The position numbers and the translations under genes are program-made. The notes below the pieces were generated by a model. That model ran no database searches. It was not told the origin of the DNA and saw only the letters and a list, made by a program, of their open reading frames with translations. Below, piece after piece: positions 41,742-49,864 of a DNA stretch of 64,000 nucleotides; the stretch's first letter is position 1, and the number at the start of each line of letters is the position of its first letter. The DNA comes from JARFQH01 sp041299015. Lineage in GTDB: Bacteria > Desulfobacterota > Desulfobacteria > Desulfobacterales > SG8-13. The stretch spans positions 1-64,000 of the forward strand of contig JBFYWB010000054.1 in assembly GCA_041299015.1 (NCBI GenBank), given 5' to 3'.

Positions 41742-42257
41742 ATGCTGTTAGAAAGCAAATTGGTGCCGGTTTTAAGGGAGGCCGTTACGCTCATAAAGGC
41801 CGTGCTTTTCAAGCGCCTCAAGGCGAACCTAATGCGCGAATACCCTCGGCAGAATTCTGTGTACCTCAACAGGCTATCCGGTGCCGTGGTCAACGAATTG
41901 TTCGGTACCCCCAATACCGACCCGGTATTTACAGAGTTCAGCACGGAAAATCATGGCCGCATCGTGGCGGAGCTTAACACCTTGGCATCGGCGCTAAGCG
42001 ATCTACAGGGTCCATTGACCGACGCATTGCGCGTTCAGTTTCTCTGTGACAATCTCGAGGGGATCGACAGCGGCCCTGCGCTAATACGGGCGGAAGGCCT
42101 CGGAATCCTGTTGGTGGACCGCGAAGTCCCCTTGCCCAAGACATTCATGAACCTGGTGCGCCGGGTCGGAGTGGCCCACAGTCTCTTAAAGCCGTCGGCC
42201 TTTGCAGACGAAGATGAGACGGTGGAAATTCGCTTAGCTCGACCGGAAACCATCTGA
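41742..42257 (+). CDS. hypothetical protein
   Basis: 171-residue soluble protein, not recognised. Predicted mostly helical (LREAVTLIKAVLFKRLKANL, VAELNTLASALSDLQGPLTD, FMNLVRRVGVAHSLLKPSAF). It lacks signal peptide, cysteine clusters and membrane spans. The start is taken as the ATG at 41742, 6 bases after ggag; an in-frame ATG four codons upstream is possible. It lies 110 bases after the ParB-Lrp gene on the same strand and could be the third gene of that operon. Confidence 0.65.
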   Translation: MLLESKLVPVLREAVTLIKAVLFKRLKANLMREYPRQNSVYLNRLSGAVVNELFGTPNTDPVFTEFSTENHGRIVAELNTLASALSDLQGPLTDALRVQFLCDNLEGIDSGPALIRAEGLGILLVDREVPLPKTFMNLVRRVGVAHSLLKPSAFADEDETVEIRLARPETI

Positions 42258-42365
42258 CGCAAATTGGCAGCCCTGGGTAACATTTTTGGGCAGCCAAGTG
42301 CGCGAGAAGAACCATAATAACTTATAACATTTTGGAATCATATATAATAATAAATACACGCCTAG

Positions 42366-42381
42366 TGGCATGCAAATTGCT
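42366..42381 (+). promoter_or_regulatory. sigma54 (-24/-12) promoter for a small Cys-rich protein
   Basis: TGGCAT-GCAAA-TTGCT: one mismatch to TGGCAC-N5-TTGCW, with GG (42367-42368) and GC (42379-42380) exactly 10 bases apart. It lies about 92 bases before the likely TTG start of the downstream gene. Confidence 0.65.
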
Positions 42382-42473
42382 GCGTGAAAACTTTGCAAAG
42401 CGTGATCCATAATGCGGTCCATGGGTTGGATCATAACGAGTCGGTTCAATCGGCAGATGCAGGAGGGTTCCCC

Positions 42474-42677
42474 TTGATCTGTGAACGCTGCTACCATCAC
42501 AAAGGCTGTAAACAAAAACCATCCCCGGATGGCCGCTGCGACGGTTACCTCAAAGACGGTCGGATCGGTCTCGACGAGGACATCGAGATCAATCCGATGG
42601 ACACGCTTACCATCGACTACGAAACTCTCAAGAAATTTTTCAAAGATTTGAACGAAGAGCAATTGAAATCCGATTAG
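42474..42677 (+). CDS. small Cys-rich hypothetical protein
   Basis: 67-residue protein starting MICERCYHHKGCKQKP when read from TTG 42474, with a third Cys pair partner in DGRCDGYLKDGR; the four cysteines (CxxC...C...C) could hold zinc or an Fe-S cluster. The rest is acidic (IGLDEDIEINPMDTL) and ends in a helical FFKDLNEEQLKSD. A perfect AGGAGG (42461-42466) seven bases upstream of the TTG decides the start; a GTG frame extension to 42384 would begin almost at the sigma54 promoter and is rejected. Function unknown; sigma54 control suggests a condition-specific role. Confidence 0.65.
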   Translation: MICERCYHHKGCKQKPSPDGRCDGYLKDGRIGLDEDIEINPMDTLTIDYETLKKFFKDLNEEQLKSD

Positions 42678-42678
42678 A

Positions 42679-44556
42679 TCACGCCAGTTCGTCGAACCGG
42701 CATTTCAGATAAATGCCCTCCCCGTCGTAGGAGGTTTTCACCTTGTAGGGCAGGGTTTTAAAAAGCCGGATCATCGCCTGGTTATGGGGGGCGGTATAGG
42801 CGATCAGAGCGGCGATGCCGTTTTCCCGGGCGGCATCCGCCAGCTTCCTGAGGATAAGACGGCCGAGCCCTTTGTTCTGGTACTTTTTGTTTGCCGAAAA
42901 AGCCACTTCGGCCATGTTGTTATCCACCAGCAGCATGCTCTCACCCACGGCCACCACCTGACCGAAACCGAACTCTCCGACCACCGCCACGAGAGTCAGG
43001 TCTTTAACATAGTCGATTTGTGATTTGCTTTCGACCTCTTTACGGTCGAAGCTGGTTTTTTCGTGGAAAAAACGGGAAAATATATCTTCCTTGTCGAGAC
43101 TGTAGTAATGCTCCTGGATGCGGCGCTCGTCCACGGGTTTGGCGGGACGGATGGTGACCTCTACGCCATCGATTTCGATGGTTTCCTCGAGGCGGACCGG
43201 GTAGATACCCCGCACGGCCTCTCCGAGGGAACGCTCGGATCCGATTATACCGGCCCTCTTGGCCTGCTCGAAGAGTTCCTCTCTGAAATCCGGATGGGCG
43301 ATTTGGATCATGGCGACAACCCGCTCCTGGTAGCTCTTGCCGAACAGGTTGATCACGCCATACTCAGTGGCCACATAGTTGACGTCCCCACGGGGCACCA
43401 CCACCGCCCGGTCACCGAGCGCCGCAACGATGTTGCTGCTTTTTCCATCCTCCGTGGTTGAAAAAAGCATTAAAATCGACTTGCCGCCGGGTGCTCGGCG
43501 TGCCCCACGGACGAAATCGGCAATACCGGACACGCCGGCATAAAACGTCTGCGCGGAGGCCTCGGCCGTTACCTGCCCGGTGAGGTCGATGGTTCTGGCG
43601 ACGTTCATCGACACCATGCGGTTGTGGCGCGAGATGACAAACGGATCGTTGACATAATCCGATGGGCGAAAATCGACCGCTGGGTTGTCGTCGATGAAAT
43701 CGTAGAGGCTGCGGGAGCCAATGGCGGCGGAGGCGACCAACTTGCCCTCGTTGAAACCCTTCTTGCGGTTCGTGACGACGCCCATGGCATAGAGGTGCAT
43801 GATGTCGTCGGTCAGATACTGAGAATGAATCCCCAGGTCGTTTTTATTGGAGAGGGCCTGGAGAGTTGCCTGGGATGCAGCATCCAGACCGATCTGCAGG
43901 GTGGAGCCGTCGTCGATGAGCCGGGCGATGTGCCGTCCGATGCGGGCCGCCGTTTCCGAGGAGTGCCGGGGACCGACGGCCAGCAGGTCTTCTTCGTGCT
44001 CCACGATCACGTCGACATCGTTGACGTGGATGAAGCTCTGACCCAATACCCGCGGCATTTTCGAGTTTACCTGGGCGATGACCAAGTCTGCCGATCCAGC
44101 CGCCGCAAGAGTTACATCCACCGAAACACCAAGACTCATCCAGCCGAAATCATCAGGAGGGGAGACCTGGATCAGGGCAACATTGATCGGCAGTTTGTGC
44201 GTTTTGAACAACCCGGGGACATCCGACATGTTCATGGGCGTGATGAACCGCAGATTACGGGTAATCATGTCACCCTCGCGGGCCGAGCCCAAGTATATGG
44301 TTCGTACGCTCAGGCTGTGATCCAGAGTTCGGTCGGCAATTGCTGTCAACGATGTGGTTTCCATACTCATTAGGCGCAGGATTTCAAGGCCCGAAGAGCG
44401 GAGCGCCACCTCGGAGAGAGCCCGGACGAGCGCCTGCGGTTCACCGCAGGCCGATCCAATGAACACACGCTGACCCGGTCGGATCAGGCTGACGGCTTCC
44501 AGCATAGTTTTCCTTTTCCCGATGTAATTGTCGGCCCAATATTCGGAACCAGCCAA
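42679..44556 (-). CDS. acetyl-CoA hydrolase/CoA-transferase fused to GNAT acetyltransferase
   Basis: 625-residue bifunctional protein. The N-terminal about 440 residues form the acetyl-CoA hydrolase/4-hydroxybutyrate-CoA transferase fold: RVFIGSACGEPQALVRAL, QVSPPDDFGWMSLGVSVDVT, QIGLDAASQATLQAL, EYGVINLFGKSYQERV and MIQIAHPDFREEL, with Glu in TEYGV as the likely nucleophile. The C-terminal about 160 residues (TIRPAKPVDERRI..., KKYQNKGLGRLILRKLADAA) are a GNAT domain. The fusion occurs in several anaerobes; the GNAT part may acetylate and control CoA enzymes. Physiologically it may interconvert acetate and acetyl-CoA. A ribosome-binding site (gaggt) precedes the ATG. Convergent with the Cys-rich gene. 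Confidence 0.9.
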   Translation of the reverse strand: MAGSEYWADNYIGKRKTMLEAVSLIRPGQRVFIGSACGEPQALVRALSEVALRSSGLEILRLMSMETTSLTAIADRTLDHSLSVRTIYLGSAREGDMITRNLRFITPMNMSDVPGLFKTHKLPINVALIQVSPPDDFGWMSLGVSVDVTLAAAGSADLVIAQVNSKMPRVLGQSFIHVNDVDVIVEHEEDLLAVGPRHSSETAARIGRHIARLIDDGSTLQIGLDAASQATLQALSNKNDLGIHSQYLTDDIMHLYAMGVVTNRKKGFNEGKLVASAAIGSRSLYDFIDDNPAVDFRPSDYVNDPFVISRHNRMVSMNVARTIDLTGQVTAEASAQTFYAGVSGIADFVRGARRAPGGKSILMLFSTTEDGKSSNIVAALGDRAVVVPRGDVNYVATEYGVINLFGKSYQERVVAMIQIAHPDFREELFEQAKRAGIIGSERSLGEAVRGIYPVRLEETIEIDGVEVTIRPAKPVDERRIQEHYYSLDKEDIFSRFFHEKTSFDRKEVESKSQIDYVKDLTLVAVVGEFGFGQVVAVGESMLLVDNNMAEVAFSANKKYQNKGLGRLILRKLADAARENGIAALIAYTAPHNQAMIRLFKTLPYKVKTSYDGEGIYLKCRFDELA

Positions 44557-44807
44557 TTTTGACCTCCTCGCTCGACTGCGGTGAAACGGTTATTTTTAGA
44601 TGATCAACAATCGCGACGGTTTTCGAAGCCAATTACTAAACCATAGTTCGACCACTCGTCAATATCGGCCGTCAAGGCATCTTAAGGAGACTATAAGGTC
44701 AAATTTTCTCTGGTCATATGGGACACGCCGATTCTGGGTCCGACCGGCTGGCCTTGCGGCGGCAGTTCGCCCTGCGAGGGGCATCATCAGTATCACGGAG
44801 GATTGCG

Positions 44808-47240
44808 ATGCAAGCTTACGAAAAACTGGGCGTATTTTACCTCGGCAAAGCCTTTGACGTATCCGCCGGGAAACGACGCGATGAACTGATCCTGTATGAT
44901 TCCAAGGACCTTTTGACACACGCCGTTATCATCGGCATGACCGGCAGCGGCAAGACCGGCTTGGGCATCGGACTGCTCGAGGAAGCGCTGATCGACCATA
45001 TCCCGGTGATCGCCATCGATCCCAAAGGGGATCTTCCCAACCTGCTTCTCGGCTTTCCCGACCTGCTTCCCGCAGACTTCCGGCCCTGGGTGCAACCCGG
45101 CGATGCCGCCCGTCAGGGATTGAGTCTCGAGCAGTTTGCCGAAAAAACCGCGGCTGCGTGGCGCAAGGGACTGGCGGATTGGGACCAAGACCCGGAGCGG
45201 ATCGCCCGATTGCGCGCAGCCGCCGATTTCGCCGTCTACACTCCGGGCAGCACGGCCGGTTTGCCTGTCAATGTTCTGCGCAGCTTCGCTCCTCCTCCGC
45301 CGGAGACGCGATCGGACGCTGACCTTTTCCGGGAACGGATCCAATCCACGGTTACCGCCCTGTTGACCTTGTTGGGGATCGAAGCCGACGCCATTACCAG
45401 TCGAGAGCACATCCTGATGTCCACCATCTTCGAGCAGGCCTGGGGTGCCGGTAGCGGGTTGGACCTCGCGAAACTCATCCGATCGATTCAGCAACCGCCG
45501 CTGGAGCGCGTCGGTGTGATGGATCTGGAGTCGTTTTATCCTGCCAGGGAGCGGTTTCAGCTGGCCCTGCGCTTGAACAACCTTCTGGCGGCTCCCGGTT
45601 TTGAGGCGTGGTTGACCGGGGATCCATTGGATATCGGACGGATGCTGCATACATCCGCAGGCAAACCCAGGGCCTTGATCTTTTCCATCAGCCACCTGTC
45701 CGATGGCGAGCGGATGTTCTTCACCGCTTTGCTCCTCAATGAAATTCTCGGCTGGATGCGCACCCAATCGGGTACCGCCAGTCTCCGGGCGATACTTTAC
45801 ATGGACGAGATCTACGGTTTTTTCCCACCGGTGAGAAATCCACCGGCCAAGTCCCCGCTGCTGACCCTGTTGAAACAAGCCCGGGCTTTCGGTCTCGGGG
45901 TGGTGCTGTCCACTCAGAACCCGGTTGATCTTGATTATAAGGGCCTTGCCAACACCGGAACCTGGTTTATCGGGCGGTTGCAGACCGAAAACGACAAAAG
46001 GCGCGTTCTGGCAGGGCTCGATGGCGCTGCCGCCGGTACCCGGTTCAACCGGCAGCGAGTGGGCGAAATCCTATCCGGTCTCGGTAAGCGGGTGTTTCTG
46101 CTTCATAACGTGCACAACACCGAACCGGTGGTTTTCGAAACCCGCTGGGTGATGTCTTATCTTTCCGGACCGATGACCCGGGAGCAGATCAAAGCCCTCT
46201 GCGCCGGTGTGCCGGTTAGGCAGGCCGCTGAGTCCTTCGCACCAGGCGCTGCGCCGCCGCCCGTTTCGCCCTCAGCGGTGCCGCTGCCCGGCAATGTCCT
46301 GCCACCGCTTCCGCCGACGGATGTGGCCGTGTTTTATATTCCGGCCTCAGGTGCCGGGCAGGGCCTGGCATATGTTCCGGCGGTAGGGGGGTGGATCGAT
46401 GTCCACTACCGCAATTCACGCTACGGCATCGATGTCAATGATGCCATGGCCTTGGCGGCTCCCATCGCAGACGCCCCCCTGCCGGTTGACTGGGACCAGG
46501 CCTTGGAGATAGGAGCGGCCCCCGATGATCTGGCGAGTTCTCCTTTACCCGGTGCCGTGTTTACCGGCCTGCCCGCCGCCGCCAGTCGGGCTGGCGATTA
46601 CAAAAAGTGGCGCAATGACATGCTGCGCTGGGTCCGGCAGAACCGTGCGCTGATCCTTCATCAGTCCAAAAGGTTTAAAATGGCCAGTTTCCCCGGCGAG
46701 ACCGAAGGGGCTTTCCGAGCGCGCCTGGCTCAGGCGGCCCGCGAACAGAGGGATCTCGAGGTCGAACGCTTGCGCCGTAAATACGCAGAGAAGTATGCCG
46801 TTCTCCAGGACCGGCGGATGCGGGCCGATCAGGTGCTGGTCCGGGAGCAGGAACAGGCGAAGGCCAAAAAAGTCGAGAGCGTGATTTCTTTCGGCACGGC
46901 TATCCTGGGGGCCTTTCTCGGTCGCAGGACCGTCAGCTCGGGGAGTGTGGCGCGGGTGGGCTCAGCCATTAAGTCTGCCGGGCGTTTGAACAAGGAGCAG
47001 ATGGATGTCGCCCAGGCCCAGGAAACGATGGCGGTCGTGAACGACAAAATTGCCGATCTGGAAGCGCGCCTGCAGAATGACGTCGACCTGTTGGATGCCG
47101 CCTATGACCCTGGGAGCGAGCCTTTGGAAGAGGTGCGCCTGAACCCCCGGAGCACCGACATTGCGCTCCGTATTTTCGGGCTGCTGTGGCTGCCCTACCG
47201 CAAGGACGCCGGCGGGCGTATGGTGCCGGACTGGTCCTAA
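44808..47240 (+). CDS. HerA/DUF87-like ATPase
   Basis: 810-residue P-loop ATPase of the HerA/FtsK superfamily. Walker A is GMTGSGKT (residues 43-50); Walker B-like segment LRAILYMDEIYGFFPPV; then ARAFGLGVVLSTQNPVDLDY and TWFIGRLQTENDKRR, a typical arginine-finger/sensor region. The middle (about 480-640) has Pro/Ala-rich linker and a segment resembling a beta-rich domain; the C-terminal 200 residues include a Lys/Glu/Arg coiled coil (REQRDLEVERLRRKYAEKYA). Proteins of this class are DNA translocases, often linked to repair or defence, but no NurA/Sir2 partner is present. Start ATG behind acggagg; an upstream frame start at 44718 is rejected. Overlaps the convergent protease gene by 4 bases. 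Confidence 0.85.
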   Translation: MQAYEKLGVFYLGKAFDVSAGKRRDELILYDSKDLLTHAVIIGMTGSGKTGLGIGLLEEALIDHIPVIAIDPKGDLPNLLLGFPDLLPADFRPWVQPGDAARQGLSLEQFAEKTAAAWRKGLADWDQDPERIARLRAAADFAVYTPGSTAGLPVNVLRSFAPPPPETRSDADLFRERIQSTVTALLTLLGIEADAITSREHILMSTIFEQAWGAGSGLDLAKLIRSIQQPPLERVGVMDLESFYPARERFQLALRLNNLLAAPGFEAWLTGDPLDIGRMLHTSAGKPRALIFSISHLSDGERMFFTALLLNEILGWMRTQSGTASLRAILYMDEIYGFFPPVRNPPAKSPLLTLLKQARAFGLGVVLSTQNPVDLDYKGLANTGTWFIGRLQTENDKRRVLAGLDGAAAGTRFNRQRVGEILSGLGKRVFLLHNVHNTEPVVFETRWVMSYLSGPMTREQIKALCAGVPVRQAAESFAPGAAPPPVSPSAVPLPGNVLPPLPPTDVAVFYIPASGAGQGLAYVPAVGGWIDVHYRNSRYGIDVNDAMALAAPIADAPLPVDWDQALEIGAAPDDLASSPLPGAVFTGLPAAASRAGDYKKWRNDMLRWVRQNRALILHQSKRFKMASFPGETEGAFRARLAQAAREQRDLEVERLRRKYAEKYAVLQDRRMRADQVLVREQEQAKAKKVESVISFGTAILGAFLGRRTVSSGSVARVGSAIKSAGRLNKEQMDVAQAQETMAVVNDKIADLEARLQNDVDLLDAAYDPGSEPLEEVRLNPRSTDIALRIFGLLWLPYRKDAGGRMVPDWS

Positions 47241-47851
47241 ATGCCGGAGGCAATGCCGATGACTTTGCCGTGAATGTCGATGAGGGGACCGCCGCTGTTG
47301 CCGCGGTAAAGCGACGTGTCGACCTGCAGGAATTTTTCGAATGCCCGTCGAACATGACCCCTGGTCACAATGACATTGATGGTCGTCTCCTTAGTCCGGC
47401 TACCGAGAGGAAAACCCAAGGTGATAACCGGCAGAAATTTTGGAATCTTGAGTGGGTCCATCCCATGGTCGAGGGGCAGGGGACGCAGTTGCATTGGAAC
47501 CGGATCGATTTTAAGCACGGCAAACAGTCTGCCGTCTTCCAGCCATGGACAGGCGACATGGCGGTTGGTCAGCAGGTAACCCTCGGGATCGGCCAGAAAG
47601 GCCGTGCCTTCGGTACGGTTGCGGTAATAGATTTTTTCGTCGCTTTCCAGCCAGTATTCCACCAGCACAAAAGCCACCGATCCGGCGTTTTGATTGGCGT
47701 AAGCCGCCAAATCGGGCTTTCCCTCATGCAGAACCTCCAAGATCCGGTAGTCGTCAATGGTCTTGCGCCCCTCTGCGACCTCACTGCCGCAGGAAGGACA
47801 GCCGGTGATCTCTTCGGCCAGCATCTGGCCGCAGGTCTGGCAAAGTTTCAT
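47237..47851 (-). CDS. zinc-ribbon trypsin-like serine protease, short C-terminus
   Basis: 204-residue protein. An N-terminal zinc ribbon (CQTCGQ...CPSCGS) precedes a trypsin-like fold: the His motif LLTNRHVACPW, later FLPVITLGFPLGSRTK and the Ser motif YRGNSGGPLIDIHGKVIGIA. It ends only two residues after that, at ASGI-stop, while relatives usually continue about 20-40 residues. The catalytic Asp is not obvious between the His and Ser motifs. It may therefore be shortened or catalytically altered. No signal peptide, so it is cytosolic. The ATG at 47849-47851 follows ggggaaa. Convergent with the HerA-like gene. Confidence 0.7.
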   Translation of the reverse strand: MKLCQTCGQMLAEEITGCPSCGSEVAEGRKTIDDYRILEVLHEGKPDLAAYANQNAGSVAFVLVEYWLESDEKIYYRNRTEGTAFLADPEGYLLTNRHVACPWLEDGRLFAVLKIDPVPMQLRPLPLDHGMDPLKIPKFLPVITLGFPLGSRTKETTINVIVTRGHVRRAFEKFLQVDTSLYRGNSGGPLIDIHGKVIGIASGI

Positions 47852-48142
47852 TGATTTTCCCCGGTGCTGCAAAACACCTATACGGGAGGGTGGAAATTGT
47901 CAATCCGAACAACCGGATCGCTCCGGGCCTATCGGGAGCCTTCAGCCGCTGCGACGATTGGTTGTGAATTGTGGCCGCGCAGAGAATCCGCTCTTGAAGA
48001 ATTGGTCGGGAAATGAGATAAACGGCGCCACCGACTTTGAGGTCAGCAACATGGTGTTCATCCGCGACGATTTGACCCACAAATGACCCCAATTCAGAAG
48101 GAAAAAGAAAACCTGACTGACACATTCGACCCTTGGAGGCAC

Positions 48143-49720
48143 ATGATGATTCTGAAATTTTCCCACTGGCTCTTCCATCGCCAAATGGTTACCCTTGTTT
48201 TTCTGTTTGTCATCCTCAGCGGCTGTCTCCCGCGCCAATATTCCGAGGCCGCGGCCAACGGTCCGTTTACATATGAAAATGCGATCGATGAAGCGCGCAA
48301 CCTTTCCCTGGCGCCTTTCAAGGTCCCGGCCGGTGAGATCCCGGACCGGCTCATGAAAATCGACTATGACGACTGGCGCGACATTCGCTTCAAGCCTCCC
48401 CAAGCCCTCTGGCGCGATGAAAATCTTCCCTTCACCCTGCAGTTCTTTCATCCGGGTCTTTATTATGACCGGACGGTGAGCATCAACGTGATCGAGGCGA
48501 ACGGCACCGTCCGCCCTGTGCGTTTTTCGAAAGACCTGTTTGATTATAAGAAAAAGCGGGTTGCGGATCTGGTCCCCGATAATTTGGGCTTTGCAGGGTT
48601 TCGGATCCACTATCCGATCAACAAGCCGGAGTACCAGGACGAGGTGGCCGTGTTCCTGGGGGCCAGCTATTTTCGGGCGGTCGGCCGGCACATGAACTAC
48701 GGACTTTCAGCCAGAGGGCTGGCCATCGACACCTATCTGCCAACCGGGGAAGAGTTTCCGTACTTTCGTAAATTCTGGATTCAGAAACCCGCACCCGACG
48801 CAAAACAACTGACCCTCTACGCCATTCTCGACGGTCCGAGCATTGCCGGTGCCTACGAGTTTGTCATATCCCCCGGAAAAGAAACCTTGATGGATGTTAA
48901 GAGCACGCTCTTTCCCAGGAGAAAGATCGAGCAACTCGGCATCGCTCCGATGACGAGCATGTTTTTTTACGGTGAAAACACATCGCTGCGACCGGTTGAC
49001 GATTTTCGGCCCGAAATTCATGACTCCGACGGCTTGATGATGGAGACGGGTTACGGAGAGTGGATCTGGCGACCGCTGGTGAATCCGGGAAAACTGCTGG
49101 TTACTTCCTTTCAGATGACCAACCCCAGAGGGTTCGGACTCAGCCAGCGCGACCAGGAGTTTGACCACTACCAGGACATTGAAAGCAACTATGAAAATCG
49201 GCCCAGCCTCTGGGTTGCGCCGTCCGGCAACTGGGGTGACGGGCGCGTCCAGCTGTTCATGATCCCCACCGACGAAGAGATCCACGACAACATCGTGGCT
49301 TTCTGGGTTCCGGCTACACCCCCGCCCGTCGGCAAACCGATTACCTTCGACTACCGCATGAGCTGGCATCACTTTATTGACGGCGGTCGTCCACCGGCCG
49401 GTTGGGTGGCGGCCTCCCGCACGGCCGAGGGTAAAACGGCCGGGACCCGAAAATTTGTTGTTGATTTCACCGGTGATGGGCTGGCGGCTCTCTCCGCCGA
49501 TCAACCGCTCGAAGCGACAGTGCATGTAAGTTCCAACGCCGTGCTGGTGGAACAGCAACTCGCCAAAATCCTGCAAAATGGGCAGTGGCGTCTGGTCTTC
49601 CAGGTCGCCCCGCGAGCAGACACAGACCCTGGGCGAGCTGAGCCTGTTGAAATTCGGGCCTTTTTGAAAAACGGGCCCGACGTTCTCACCGAAACCTGGA
49701 GTTATGTCTACCAACCCTGA
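48143..49720 (+). CDS. OpgG/OpgD-family periplasmic glucan protein, lipoprotein form
   Basis: 525-residue member of the MdoG/OpgG family (now also classed as GH186 beta-1,2-glucanases in enterobacteria). Family landmarks: DDWRDIRFKPPQALW, FTLQFFHPGLYYDRTV, VFLGASYFRAVG, YGLSARGLAIDT, GPSIAGAYEFVISPG, TSMFFYGENTS, GEWIWRPLVNPG and RDQEFDHYQDIE. Unlike E. coli OpgG, the signal peptide ends in a lipobox (VILSGC), so it is predicted to be membrane-anchored. GGAGG precedes tandem ATGs at 48143 and 48146; the second has better spacing. The next gene is a giant membrane-GH94 fusion 144 bases downstream, indicating a joint role in osmoregulated periplasmic or beta-1,2-glucan metabolism. Confidence 0.92.
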   Translation: MMILKFSHWLFHRQMVTLVFLFVILSGCLPRQYSEAAANGPFTYENAIDEARNLSLAPFKVPAGEIPDRLMKIDYDDWRDIRFKPPQALWRDENLPFTLQFFHPGLYYDRTVSINVIEANGTVRPVRFSKDLFDYKKKRVADLVPDNLGFAGFRIHYPINKPEYQDEVAVFLGASYFRAVGRHMNYGLSARGLAIDTYLPTGEEFPYFRKFWIQKPAPDAKQLTLYAILDGPSIAGAYEFVISPGKETLMDVKSTLFPRRKIEQLGIAPMTSMFFYGENTSLRPVDDFRPEIHDSDGLMMETGYGEWIWRPLVNPGKLLVTSFQMTNPRGFGLSQRDQEFDHYQDIESNYENRPSLWVAPSGNWGDGRVQLFMIPTDEEIHDNIVAFWVPATPPPVGKPITFDYRMSWHHFIDGGRPPAGWVAASRTAEGKTAGTRKFVVDFTGDGLAALSADQPLEATVHVSSNAVLVEQQLAKILQNGQWRLVFQVAPRADTDPGRAEPVEIRAFLKNGPDVLTETWSYVYQP

Positions 49721-49864
49721 CGTGGCCATCGCCAACCGGCCGGGGCATCACTGTATTTCTTTGTCATGCTCCGGCCGGTGATTTCCCGCCTTCCGATCTG
49801 CGACGGGCACTGAATTCCCCGGAGACCTCGACATCGTATCCATTCAACGGAACCGATAACCGAC

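Noticed and set aside
42286..42303. Second sigma54-like element (GG-N10-GC) upstream of the Cys-rich gene
   Set aside because: Spacing fits but the -24 and -12 sequences are far from consensus; the element at 42366 is much better.
44808..47851. HerA-like ATPase plus protease as a phage-defence module
   Set aside because: The genes are convergent rather than an operon, there is no NurA, Sir2 or nuclease partner, and no other defence gene is nearby.
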